Source: Streptomyces sp. NBC_00569
GTDB taxonomy: Bacteria > Actinomycetota > Actinomycetes > Streptomycetales > Streptomycetaceae
Assembly: GCF_036345255.1 (NCBI RefSeq)
Contig: NZ_CP107783.1
Span: 6,928,001 to 6,992,000 of the forward strand
Length of the DNA stretch: 64,000 nucleotides
Direction of reading: 5' to 3'
Positions 56,659-64,000 of this stretch are shown here, one piece after another. The notes beneath the pieces were generated by a model that was given only the letters and a program-made list of their open reading frames with translations, was not told the DNA's origin and searched no databases. Made by a program: the position numbers and the translations under genes. Numbering within the stretch: the first letter of the stretch is position 1; the number at the start of each line of letters is the position of its first letter.

Positions 56659-57132
56659 ATGATGTCGGGACGTGGCATACGGGGAGCGGCAGCCGGACCG
56701 CTCATGGCGGCGGTGCTGCTCGTGGCGGCCGGGTGCTCGGACAGCGACACCAGCCCCTCCGACGCGGTGTCCAAGGCCGCGTCCGCGGCGTCCCGGGGCG
56801 GTGACGTCGTCGCGTCGGCCACGGCGAAGGCCAAGGAAGAACTGGACCGCGTCAAGGGCGGCGTGAACGCCAAGGGCGACATCGCGCTCGGCGGCGTGAC
56901 CAAGGACGGCGACCGGCTGACGGTCCCCGTCACCGCCACCAACAGCTCCGGATCCCAGGCCTCGTACGCGGTACAGGTCAACTTCCGCGACAGCGGCGGC
57001 AATCTTCTCGACACGGTCGTGGTCACGCTCGACGACGTGGACAAGGGCAAGTCCAAGAAAGCGACGGCCCGCAGCAACCGCAACCTCACCGGAGACGTGA
57101 GAGCGGACGTCGGCCGAGCGCTGCGGCACTAG
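56659..57132 (+). CDS. Small lipoprotein (FxLYD-like)
   Basis: A protein of 157 residues; ATG codons at 56659 and 56662 (second better spaced from GGGAGG). Lipobox LLVAAGC near residue 26. A helical linker (SATAKAKEELDRVKGGVNAK) leads to a small beta domain (GDIALGGVTKDGDRLTVPVT; SYAVQVNFRDSGGNLLDTV), like FxLYD domains. Divergent from the AlkZ-like gene. Function unknown. Confidence 0.85.
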   Translation: MMSGRGIRGAAAGPLMAAVLLVAAGCSDSDTSPSDAVSKAASAASRGGDVVASATAKAKEELDRVKGGVNAKGDIALGGVTKDGDRLTVPVTATNSSGSQASYAVQVNFRDSGGNLLDTVVVTLDDVDKGKSKKATARSNRNLTGDVRADVGRALRH

Positions 57133-57169
57133 CCGTGACCGGCTTCGCAGGCCACGTGGACGGTGCGGC

Positions 57170-58510
57170 ATGACCACTCCCCAGGCCAGGGCCGACGCCG
57201 GCAGGGCGGCCCGCAAACGCGCCTCACGCTCCTCGCACGGTGCGTGGATCCCCGCCGCCGACCGCGCCGACCCCATCGTCGTACTGGAACAGCAGGCGGC
57301 CGACCGCGTCGCCGAACTGCTGCCCATCCGGTACGGACGGATGGCGGCCTCCCCGTTCGCGTTCCTGCGCGGCGCCGCCGCCGTCATGACCGGTGACCTG
57401 GCCATCCAGCGCGCCACCGGCCTCACGGTCCAACTATGCGGCGACGCACACCTGTTGAACTTCGGCCTGTTCGCGTCCCCGGAACGGTCCCTGCTCTTCG
57501 ACGTCAACGACTTCGACGAGACCAGCCCGGGCCCCTTCGAATGGGACGTGAAACGGCTGGCCGCGAGCGTGGCCGTCGCCGCCCGCGACAACGGGCACAC
57601 CGACACCCAGGCCCTCAAGTCGGCCCGTGCCGCCGTGGCCGCGTACCGCACGACGATGCGCCGCCTCGCCGGGATGGGCGAACTCGCCGTCTGGTACGAG
57701 CACATCGACGCGCACGAGCTGCTGCCCCTCATCCGCTCCGGCCGCAACCGCCGCCGCGTCCGGGCGACCCTCGCCCAGGCCACCCGCCGCACCAGCCTCC
57801 ACGCGCTCGGCAAACTCACCGAGGTCGTCGACGGGCGCCGCCGCATCATCAACGATCCGCCGCTCCTCGAACGGGCGAGCACTCCCGACGCGGCCACGGT
57901 GCGCAAACTGTTCGGCGACTACCGCTCCACCCTCGCCGAGGAACGCCGCCGCCTCCTCGACCGCTACCACTTCGTCGATGCCGCCCGCAAGGTCGTCGGC
58001 GTCGGCAGCGTCGGCACCCGCTGCTTCATCGTGCTGCTCGAAGGGCGCGACGCCGACGACCCCCTGTTCCTCCAGATCAAGGAGGCCACCCGGTCCGTCA
58101 TCGAGGAACACCTGCCGCACGGCCCCTACGTCCACCCGGGCCACCGCGTCGTCGCCGGCCAGCGCCTGCTCCAGGCCACCGGTGACATCTTCCTCGGCTG
58201 GATGACCGGCCCCCAGGGCCGCGCCTTCTACTGGCGTCAGCTGCGCGACATGAAGGGCTCCGCCGACGTCGACGGCATGGGCCCGGACGAACTGCGCTTC
58301 TACGCCGAACTGTGCGGCAACACCCTGGCCCGCGCTCACGCCCGCTCCGGCGACCGCATCGCCATCTCCGGCTACCTCGGCCGCGCCGACACCTTCGACC
58401 GCGCCGTGGCCGACTTCGCGCTGCGCTACATCGAACAGAACGCCACCGACCACACGGCCCTGCGCAGGGCGGCGTCGGAGGGCCTGATCACGCTGGCGCC
58501 GGGCGTCTGA
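57170..58510 (+). CDS. DUF2252 family protein
   Basis: A protein of 446 residues. Characteristic DUF2252 motifs: YGRMAASPFAFLRGAAAVMT, CGDAHLLNFGLF, DVNDFDETSPGPFEWDVKRL and RSGDRIAISGYLG. The fold is kinase-like (APH-type), with the GDxHxxN and DxND signatures acting as catalytic loop and metal-binding site. The substrate is unknown. It starts 38 bases after the lipoprotein gene and may be cotranscribed. Confidence 0.92.
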   Translation: MTTPQARADAGRAARKRASRSSHGAWIPAADRADPIVVLEQQAADRVAELLPIRYGRMAASPFAFLRGAAAVMTGDLAIQRATGLTVQLCGDAHLLNFGLFASPERSLLFDVNDFDETSPGPFEWDVKRLAASVAVAARDNGHTDTQALKSARAAVAAYRTTMRRLAGMGELAVWYEHIDAHELLPLIRSGRNRRRVRATLAQATRRTSLHALGKLTEVVDGRRRIINDPPLLERASTPDAATVRKLFGDYRSTLAEERRRLLDRYHFVDAARKVVGVGSVGTRCFIVLLEGRDADDPLFLQIKEATRSVIEEHLPHGPYVHPGHRVVAGQRLLQATGDIFLGWMTGPQGRAFYWRQLRDMKGSADVDGMGPDELRFYAELCGNTLARAHARSGDRIAISGYLGRADTFDRAVADFALRYIEQNATDHTALRRAASEGLITLAPGV

Positions 58511-58571
58511 GAACACCGGTACGGCCGCCCCCGGACGGGAACGGCCGTACCCACAGCTCCGTACGGATGTC

Positions 58572-59093
58572 TCAGGCCTTCGGGGCCTCCTGCGCCGCCG
58601 CGCCGGCCCGGGCCGCTTCCAGGGCCGCCCGCAGGTGCTCCTCCTCCTCGTTGCTCAGCGAGGTCTGGACGAGCTGACCGCCGAACGTCGCGATCTCGGG
58701 GATGACCTTGTCCGGGGAGGCCTGCTTCACCAGGACGAACAGCGCGGCTGCACCGGGCTGCAGGTTCTGGCTCAGGTCCTTCATGAAGCCGTCGTTGATG
58801 CCGGTGTCGGTCGCGGCACCACCGGCGGCCCCGGCCGCGGCACCGACGGCCGCGCCGAGCAGCGGCACCAGGAAGAGCAGCCCGATGACACCGCCCCACA
58901 GCGCCCCGCCGGCCGCACCCGTCGCCGTGTGGTTCACGGCCTGGTGCAGCTTGATCTTCCCGTCCTCGCGCCGCTCGACGACCACGATGTCCTCGAGCTC
59001 GACGAGGTGTTGCTTGGACAGCTCGAGCATTTTCTCGCGCACCTGATTGGCCGTGGCGAGGTCGTTGTAGGCGACGACGAACAGATTGCTCAT
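58572..59093 (-). CDS. DUF1269 family membrane protein
   Basis: A protein of 173 residues from [21 protein letters not shown] cytoplasmic alpha/beta head ([18 protein letters not shown]) precedes a Gly/Ala-rich glycine-zipper helix region ([20 protein letters not shown] through [13 protein letters not shown]). The family is common in stress or membrane-protection settings; activity not known. Confidence 0.9.
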   Translation of the reverse strand: MSNLFVVAYNDLATANQVREKMLELSKQHLVELEDIVVVERREDGKIKLHQAVNHTATGAAGGALWGGVIGLLFLVPLLGAAVGAAAGAAGGAATDTGINDGFMKDLSQNLQPGAAALFVLVKQASPDKVIPEIATFGGQLVQTSLSNEEEEHLRAALEAARAGAAAQEAPKA

Positions 59094-59302
59094 ACGGCAC
59101 TCCTCGGAAGTCTGTGCAACTTCGCCCGAGTTTATGAGCGTTTGCGGCAGCACGCAGAACGAAGCCCTCGCCCCTCCTGGAGGAGGCGCCGGGGGCCACG
59201 CTGCTCAGAACCGAGACCGGGGAACCCGGCCGTGCTTCTCCAGCCTCAAGCCCGGCACCGGGGCCGGTGTCCGGGACTCCGCACCCTTGTCGATCTCGTG
59301 GG

Positions 59303-59740
59303 TCAGCCTTCGGAGGGACGCGGGGCGCGCAGGTGTGCCCGTTCCCGCAGCTCCTCCTCGTCGACCAACTTGAGCATCGGCTGACCCGGCGCGCACACCA
59401 TGGTCACCACGAACTTGGTCGGTGCGTCCGACAGAGCGTTGCCGTCCTGGTAGTGGATCACGTCACCGCCCGGCTCCCAGAACGTCCCACCGGCCTCGAC
59501 CACACGCTCTGGCTCACCCTCGAGCTCGAACCGGACCGCGCCCTCCATCACGTAGCCGAACGCCGGGCCCGAGTGGCGATGCGGAGGGAGCCCGGGGTGA
59601 CCGGGAGGCCAGTCGACGAGGATGGTCATTCCCGAACCGCCTTCGGGAAAGAAGGGCGGAGTCACTTCCTGCAGCATTTTGACTTCGGGCGGCAAGGACA
59701 CTTCGTGGGCGGTTCCGTGCTCTGGGTTCTTCGCTGACAT
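59303..59740 (-). CDS. Cupin domain protein
   Basis: A protein of 145 residues. Metal-binding cupin motif 1: GLPPHRHSGPAFGYVMEGAV (HxH with E); motif 2: GGDVIHYQDGNAL. Single-domain cupin likely to bind a divalent metal; possibly an oxygenase or regulator of a small molecule. It is isolated. Confidence 0.9.
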   Translation of the reverse strand: MSAKNPEHGTAHEVSLPPEVKMLQEVTPPFFPEGGSGMTILVDWPPGHPGLPPHRHSGPAFGYVMEGAVRFELEGEPERVVEAGGTFWEPGGDVIHYQDGNALSDAPTKFVVTMVCAPGQPMLKLVDEEELRERAHLRAPRPSEG

Positions 59741-60081
59741 GTGCTACACCTCCGTGAGCCTGCCCCGGAGTGGACGATCTTGCGTCGGCCACCGCATTCC
59801 ACACGACTCGCTTCGCGATGAGGACGAGCCACAGCCCGCTTCCGTGACGGGCCGTGTGCCTTCTGCCTCGCCCGAACGTTCTCGAGATCACCCTGCCTCC
59901 CGTCGGCGGCCTCCACAATCCGGGAGCCGGCGCATCGAGACCGCATCGCACCATCGGGCCGGTGCCGGCCGCAGGCGGCGCGAGCCTGGCATCCAATGCC
60001 CCAGGCCAAGATCGTTCTCGCGTAATTGCGCAGACCGCAGGGATCCGAACAGGTGACGTACTGGTCCCTTGCACGCCGCGG
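59741..60081. other. Gene-free stretch upstream of the cupin gene
   Basis: No convincing coding region. It should contain the cupin promoter; the right part is likely eroded integrase sequence (see 60082-60150). Confidence 0.4.
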
Positions 60082-60150
60082 ACGTACACGCACCTGATGC
60101 CGAACAGCCAGGACCGTGCGGCGGAGGGCGATCGACGCCCGTCACGGCCT
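60082..60150 (+). pseudogene. Tyrosine recombinase C-terminal remnant
   Basis: One frame reads TYTHLMPNSQDRAAEGDRRP. This matches the C-terminal Tyr-containing box of phage-type integrases, usually TYTHLMP-SEDR, where the first or second Tyr is catalytic. Upstream sequence lacks the rest of the catalytic domain. It lies just past the glnA terminator. Confidence 0.55.
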
Positions 60151-60168
60151 GAGGGGTACGCGCAGAAA

Positions 60169-60215
60169 GGCCGTCGGCCGTGCTCTTCCGCTGCGGAAGA
60201 GCACGGCCGACGGCC
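60169..60215 (-). terminator. Hairpin terminator after glnA
   Basis: A perfect 22-base stem (60169-60190 with 60194-60215) and a 3-base loop lie 48 bases past the glnA stop. No T run. Confidence 0.9.
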
Positions 60216-60262
60216 CACAGACGGCCCAGGAGAGCGGAAACCCGCTCTGACCTGCGGCGTTC

Positions 60263-61672
60263 TTAAATGTCGAAGTACAGCTCGAACTCGTGCGGGTGCG
60301 GGCGGAGCTGGATCGGGGCGATCTCGTTCGTGCGCTTGTAGTCGATCCACGTCTCGATCAGGTCGGACGTGAAGACGCCGCCGGCCTGGAGGTACTCGTT
60401 GTCCGCCTCGAGGGCTTCGAGGACCGCGGGGAGCGAGGTCGGGACCTGCTGGACGTTCGCGTGCTCCTCGGGAGCCAGCTCGTACAGGTCCTTGTCGATC
60501 GGCTCGGCGGGCTCGATCTTGTTCTTCACGCCGTCGAGGCCGGCCATCAGGAGGGCCGAGAAGGCGAGGTACGGGTTCGAGGACGGGTCCGGCGCGCGGA
60601 ACTCGACGCGCTTGGCCTTCGGGTTCGAGCCCGTGATCGGGATGCGCATCGCGGCGGAGCGGTTGCGCTGCGAGTAGACCATGTTGACCGGCGCCTCGAA
60701 GCCCGGGACCAGGCGGTGGTACGAGTTCACCGTCGGGTTCGTGAAGGCGAGCAGCGACGGGGCGTGCTTGAGGATGCCGCCGATGTAGTAGCGCGCCATG
60801 TCCGAGAGGCCGGCGTAGCCCTGCTCGTCGTAGAACAGCGGGTCGCCGTTGGCCCACAGGGACTGGTGGACGTGCATGCCCGAGCCGTTGTCACCGAAGA
60901 TCGGCTTCGGCATGAAGGTCGCGGTCTTGCCGTTGCGCCAGGCGACGTTCTTCACGATGTACTTGAAGAGCATCAGGTCGTCGGCCGCGGCGAGCAGCGT
61001 GTTGAACTTGTAGTTGATCTCCGCCTGGCCGGCGGTGCCGACCTCGTGGTGCTGGCGCTCGACCTGGAGGCCGTTCTTGTCCAGCTCCAGGGAGATCTCC
61101 GCGCGCAGGTCGGCGAAGTGGTCGACCGGCGGGGTCGGGAAGTAGCCGCCCTTGTAGCGGACCTTGTAGCCGCGGTTGTTCTCTTCCGAACCGGTGTTCC
61201 AGGCGCCGGCCTCGGAGTCGATCTCGTAGATCGAGCGGTTCGCGGAGGTCTCGAAGCGAACCGAGTCGAAGACGTAGAACTCGGCCTCGGGGCCGAAGTA
61301 CGCGGTGTCGGCGATCCCGGTCGAGGCCAGGTACGCCTCGGCCTTCTTCGCGACGTTGCGCGGGTCACGCGAGTACTGCTCGCCCGTGATCGGGTCGTGG
61401 ATGAAGAAGTTGATGTTGACCGTCTTGTCGCGGCGGAAGGGGTCGATGCGCGCGGTGGTCAGGTCGGCGCGGAGCGCCATGTCGGACTCGTGGATGGCCT
61501 GGAAGCCACGGATCGAGGATCCGTCGAAGGCCAGCTCCTCGGTGGGGTCGAACGCCGCGGCCGGCACCGTGAAGTGCTGCATCACACCCGGCAGGTCGCA
61601 GAACCGGACGTCGACGAACTTGACGTCCTCGTCCGCGATGAACTTCTTGGCGTCATCGGCGTTCTGGAACAT
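60263..61672 (-). CDS. glnA: Glutamine synthetase type I
   Basis: A protein of 469 residues (usual GSI-beta length). Signatures: [66 protein letters not shown] and [17 protein letters not shown]. The adenylylation site Tyr is in [14 protein letters not shown], the target of GlnE, which is encoded at 14520-17513. ATG at 61672 is preceded by AGGAGG-like GGAGGAG. A near-perfect GlnR box lies 100-138 bases upstream. This is the main ammonium-assimilating enzyme. Confidence 0.98.
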   Translation of the reverse strand: MFQNADDAKKFIADEDVKFVDVRFCDLPGVMQHFTVPAAAFDPTEELAFDGSSIRGFQAIHESDMALRADLTTARIDPFRRDKTVNINFFIHDPITGEQYSRDPRNVAKKAEAYLASTGIADTAYFGPEAEFYVFDSVRFETSANRSIYEIDSEAGAWNTGSEENNRGYKVRYKGGYFPTPPVDHFADLRAEISLELDKNGLQVERQHHEVGTAGQAEINYKFNTLLAAADDLMLFKYIVKNVAWRNGKTATFMPKPIFGDNGSGMHVHQSLWANGDPLFYDEQGYAGLSDMARYYIGGILKHAPSLLAFTNPTVNSYHRLVPGFEAPVNMVYSQRNRSAAMRIPITGSNPKAKRVEFRAPDPSSNPYLAFSALLMAGLDGVKNKIEPAEPIDKDLYELAPEEHANVQQVPTSLPAVLEALEADNEYLQAGGVFTSDLIETWIDYKRTNEIAPIQLRPHPHEFELYFDI

Positions 61673-61771
61673 CCAACTCCTCCTACTCCCACCCGGGGAG
61701 GGGCGGGGTTGCAGCTCGGTGGTGCGGCCAGTGCGGTGGCACACGCTGGGACCCGACCATAGGGACGGGGG

Positions 61772-61810
61772 ATTTCTCAAGCATGACCCATTTGTTTCGC
61801 CGAAGTTAAC
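61772..61810 (-). promoter_or_regulatory. GlnR box upstream of glnA
   Basis: Reading toward glnA: GTTAAC-n6-GAAAC-n6-GTCAT-n6-GAAAT, all with exact 6-base spacers. It matches the established GlnR consensus (GTNAC/GAAAC pairs). Confidence 0.92.
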
Positions 61811-61861
61811 CGGGCCGGGGGCCGGAGCGGGCCGGGTGGCCGAGCGCAGTACCTTTGACGG

Positions 61862-62332
61862 GTGGACAACAGGCAAGCAATCGGATCGTGGCTCTCCGGG
61901 CCGCGCGCGGCCGCAGAGGACGCGGGTGTCGAGTTCGGGTACCGCGGCGAGCAGCTGGGGCTCCCCGAGCAGGGGCCGGGCTCCATCGCCCGCCCCGGCA
62001 GGCGTATCGCCGCCCTCGTCATCGACTGGGCCCTGTGCATGCTGATCGCATACGGGCTCCTCACGCACGGCTACAACCAGGCGACGGGCAACTGGGCCCT
62101 CGGGATCTTCTTCGTCCTCGGCCTGCTCACCGTCGGCACGCTCGGCTTCACGCCGGGCAAGCGGATCATGGGTCTGCGCGTCGTCGCGCAGGACGGCTCC
62201 GGCCGCCTCGGCGTCGGCCGCGTCCTGGTCCGCACGGTGCTCCTGTGCGTCGCGGTCCCCGCGCTGATCTGGGACCGTGACGGCCGCGGCCTGCACGACC
62301 GCCTGGCCCGCGCGGTCCAGGTCCGCGCCTGA
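61862..62332 (+). CDS. RDD family membrane protein
   Basis: A protein of 156 residues from GTG ([20 protein letters not shown]). RDD domain: [20 protein letters not shown] (R and D of the RDD motif), [12 protein letters not shown], and [15 protein letters not shown]. Three or four transmembrane helices. A TACCTT element 6 bases before the GTG suggests a leaderless transcript. Divergent from glnA across 189 bases. Confidence 0.92.
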   Translation: MDNRQAIGSWLSGPRAAAEDAGVEFGYRGEQLGLPEQGPGSIARPGRRIAALVIDWALCMLIAYGLLTHGYNQATGNWALGIFFVLGLLTVGTLGFTPGKRIMGLRVVAQDGSGRLGVGRVLVRTVLLCVAVPALIWDRDGRGLHDRLARAVQVRA

Positions 62333-62373
62333 CGGCACCTGACACCGGCCCGCCAGGACGCCCTGCCGCGCCC

Positions 62374-62431
62374 CTACTACGACGATGAGGCCCCGGAACC
62401 GATCGGTTCCGGGGCCTCATCGTCGTAGTAG
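62374..62431. terminator. Bidirectional hairpin terminator (RDD / DUF4191)
   Basis: Arms 62374-62400 and 62405-62431 are perfectly complementary (27 bases) around a GATC loop that is itself self-complementary, so the 58 bases form one palindrome. It lies between convergent genes. Confidence 0.95.
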
Positions 62432-62436
62432 AAGGG

Positions 62437-63141
62437 TCAGCGGGCCTTGGGGCCGCCACCGCGCGGCATCCGCATGCCCTTGGGCATCGGGCCCTTGGGG
62501 AGCGGCATGTTGCTCATCAGGTCGCCCATCGCCCGGAGGCGGTCGTTGGTCGTCGTGACCTGCGGGCCCGTGAGAACGCGGGGGAGCTTGAGCATGGTCG
62601 TGCGGAGCTTCTTGAGCGGCACCTGGCCCTCGCCGTTGCCGACGAGGATGTCGTTGACCGGCACGTCGGAGACGATGCGGGCCATCTTCCGCTTCTCGGC
62701 CGCCAGCAGCGTCTTCACGCGGTTCGGGTTGCCCTCGGCGACCAGGACGACGCCGGCCTTGCCGACCGCCCGGTGGACGACGTCCTGGCTGCGGTTCATC
62801 GCCACGGCCGGGGTCGTGGTCCAGCCACGGCCGATGTTGTCGAGTACCGCGGCAGCCGCGCCGGGCTGGCCCTCCATCTGCCCGAAGGCTGCTCGCTCGG
62901 CACGGCGTCCGAAGACGATCGCCATCGCGAGGAAGGCGAGCAGGAAGCCGAGAATTCCGAGATATACCGGGTGACCGATCAAGAAACCGATCGCGAGGAA
63001 CACACCAAAGGTGACGATTCCCACACCCGCGAGTACAAGGGCGATCATCGGATCGGCCTTGCGGGTCATCTTAAAGGTCAGAGCGATCTGCTTGAGTCGC
63101 CCGGGGTTCGCAGCGTCCGCTGCGGTTTCCTTCCTCGCCAT
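62437..63141 (-). CDS. DUF4191 family membrane protein
   Basis: A protein of 234 residues from MARKETAADAANPGRLKQIA. Two transmembrane helices (MIALVLAGVGIVTFGVFLAI and YLGILGFLLAFLAMAIVF), then a cytoplasmic domain: FGRRAERAAFGQMEGQPGAA, DVVHRAVGKAGVVLVAEG and NDILVGNGEGQVPLKKLRTT. The family is conserved in actinobacteria next to lipA/glnA. Its molecular role is unknown. Confidence 0.93.
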   Translation of the reverse strand: MARKETAADAANPGRLKQIALTFKMTRKADPMIALVLAGVGIVTFGVFLAIGFLIGHPVYLGILGFLLAFLAMAIVFGRRAERAAFGQMEGQPGAAAAVLDNIGRGWTTTPAVAMNRSQDVVHRAVGKAGVVLVAEGNPNRVKTLLAAEKRKMARIVSDVPVNDILVGNGEGQVPLKKLRTTMLKLPRVLTGPQVTTTNDRLRAMGDLMSNMPLPKGPMPKGMRMPRGGGPKAR

Positions 63142-63171
63142 GCCTTGAAGTCTACGTGTCCGGGCAAGTGC

Positions 63172-63375
63172 CTACGACGTGCGGGCGGCCACAGCCTTCT
63201 CGAGCACCCGCTGCGCCTCCACCCGGTCCTTGGCGCGGCGGCGGTCCTCGAGCACGGAGGTCCAGGCGTTGCGGCGTGCGGTGCGCTGTCCGCTGCTCAT
63301 GAGCAGCGACTCGACCGCGCGCAGGGCGTCGGTGAGGGTCGGGATGGCGGTGGCGCGTACGGGCGCGGCCTGCAT
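63172..63375 (-). CDS. Small conserved hypothetical protein near lipA
   Basis: A protein of 67 residues from MQAAPVRATAIPTLTDALRA, GGGGGA-like ribosome site. An ATG further upstream would give 87 residues. Helical, basic end (RRNAWTSVLEDRRRAKDRVE). Function unknown. Likely the homologue of the small gene between lipA and DUF4191 in S. coelicolor (from memory). Confidence 0.72.
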   Translation of the reverse strand: MQAAPVRATAIPTLTDALRAVESLLMSSGQRTARRNAWTSVLEDRRRAKDRVEAQRVLEKAVAARTS

Positions 63376-63510
63376 TGGGAGGTCCCCCTCGGGAGCGGCT
63401 CTGACGGTGGGTACGTGGCGTGAGTACAGCGTCACTGTTTGGTGTTACCAGCGCATGGCCGAAGGGTCAAACGCCCGTGAAGCCTTGACGGGGGAGGGCC
63501 GAACGATGAC

Positions 63511-63556
63511 GCGGCCCTGACGGTGCCCCCCATCTGCGGGGACTGTCAGGGCCGCG
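63511..63556 (-). terminator. Hairpin terminator downstream of lipA
   Basis: GCGGCCCTGAC at 63511 pairs with GTCAGGGCCGC at 63545, with inner CCCC/GGGG pairing. It lies about 80 bases past the lipA stop. Confidence 0.75.
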
Positions 63557-63633
63557 TTCTCTCGGCTATTACTGGCCGGTAGCTGCTTGTGCGTGATTTC
63601 ACACGGCTGCCGGGCCGTGCGGGTGGGGCGGGA

Positions 63634-64000
63634 TCAGACCGCCTGCGAGGCCACGTACGAGCCGCGCTTCTCGACCGCCATCTGGTAGAGGCGTCCGGCG
63701 CGGTACGAGGAGCGGACCAGGGGGCCCGACATGACGCCGGAGAAGCCGATCTGCTCGGCCTCCTCCTTCAGCTCCACGAACTCGGCCGGCTTCACCCAGC
63801 GCTCGACGGGGTGGTGGCGCGGCGTCGGGCGCAGGTACTGGGTGATGGTGATGAGCTCGGTGCCCGCCTCGTGCAGCTGGCGCAGTGCCTCGCTGACCTC
63901 GGCGCGCTCCTCGCCCATGCCCAGGATCAGGTTGGACTTGGTGACCAGGCCGGCCTCGCGGGCCTTCGTGATGACCTCGAGGGAGCGCTCGTACCGGAAG
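63634..64000 (-). CDS. lipA: Lipoyl synthase, C-terminal part (5' end outside window)
   Basis: Roughly the last 121 residues are visible: [20 protein letters not shown] then [60 protein letters not shown] and [12 protein letters not shown]. All are typical of LipA, the radical SAM enzyme that inserts two sulfurs into octanoyl-lipoyl domains. The N-terminal cluster motifs lie outside the window. Confidence 0.97.
   Translation of the reverse strand, partial: FRYERSLEVITKAREAGLVTKSNLILGMGEERAEVSEALRQLHEAGTELITITQYLRPTPRHHPVERWVKPAEFVELKEEAEQIGFSGVMSGPLVRSSYRAGRLYQMAVEKRGSYVASQAV

Noticed and set aside
55243..57906. Long minus-strand frame spanning several genes
   Set aside because: Crosses the AlkZ-like gene in another frame and two plus-strand genes; no coding signature.
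59854..60372. Plus-strand gene containing the integrase-like box
   Set aside because: The frame runs on through the glnA terminator hairpin into the antisense of glnA, so it is not an intact gene; only the short remnant is reported.

Overview
The window is very GC-rich, with strong G/C third-position bias, long same-strand gene pairs that overlap by 4 bases, and typical actinobacterial families (GlnE, GSI plus GSII, LacI-type MalR, DUF4191, DUF1996). This points to a Streptomyces chromosome. The gene order lipA / DUF4191 / RDD / glnA / ... / glnII / glnRII-like / ... / pullulanase / aglA / malGFE / malR / glnE / glnA2 matches, from memory, the S. coelicolor SCO2194-SCO2241 core region read backwards. 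The window therefore looks mainly like conserved core chromosome with a few accessory insertions.

Layout. 1-3137 (minus): a secreted sedolisin (C-terminus outside the window) and a coupled DUF305/DUF3105 pair. 3457-4818: glnA2, a glutamine-synthetase-like gene without an adenylylation tyrosine. 4819-9328: an accessory island holding a seven-repeat YVTN propeller, an orphan membrane protein, a secreted DPDG-repeat protein and a truncated HTH-like gene; it is bounded by two copies of the glnA2 3' end. 9423-14212: a toxin-antitoxin-like pair and two paralogous VOC proteins flanking a phosphoesterase-MFS-TolB-like operon. 14520-17513: glnE. 17524-22226: TetR, APC permease, amidohydrolase and PAP2 phosphatase.

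22320-35823 is a maltodextrin/starch locus: malR, CTTGCA-type operators, malEFG, an intracellular alpha-glucosidase, a secreted alpha-amylase and a 1774-residue secreted amylase-pullulanase. The secreted enzymes would cut starch outside the cell, MalEFG would import the maltodextrins, and the alpha-glucosidase would release glucose. 35888-39170 is a minus-strand run of GNAT, TetR, ferredoxin-reductase and a predicted diiron protein. 39267-51175 holds a sigma-like membrane fusion protein, TPR protein, tyrosine phosphatase, GH89 N-acetylglucosaminidase, lipoprotein, DUF1996 protein, a two-component system and an epimerase.

51316-61672 is the second nitrogen block: a GlnRII-like regulator, a 39-codon ORF, glnII with a GlnR box, several small or hypothetical genes, and glnA with an almost ideal GlnR box. 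GlnE (14520-17513) is expected to adenylylate the GSI encoded by glnA (tyrosine in DLYELAPEE), so the enzyme and its modifier are both in view. A tyrosine-recombinase C-terminal remnant lies just beyond the glnA terminator. The right end carries RDD, DUF4191, a small conserved protein and the C-terminal part of lipA. Many gene ends are marked by long perfect hairpins without a T tract, as is usual for Streptomyces terminators. No rRNA, intact tRNA or CRISPR array was seen.
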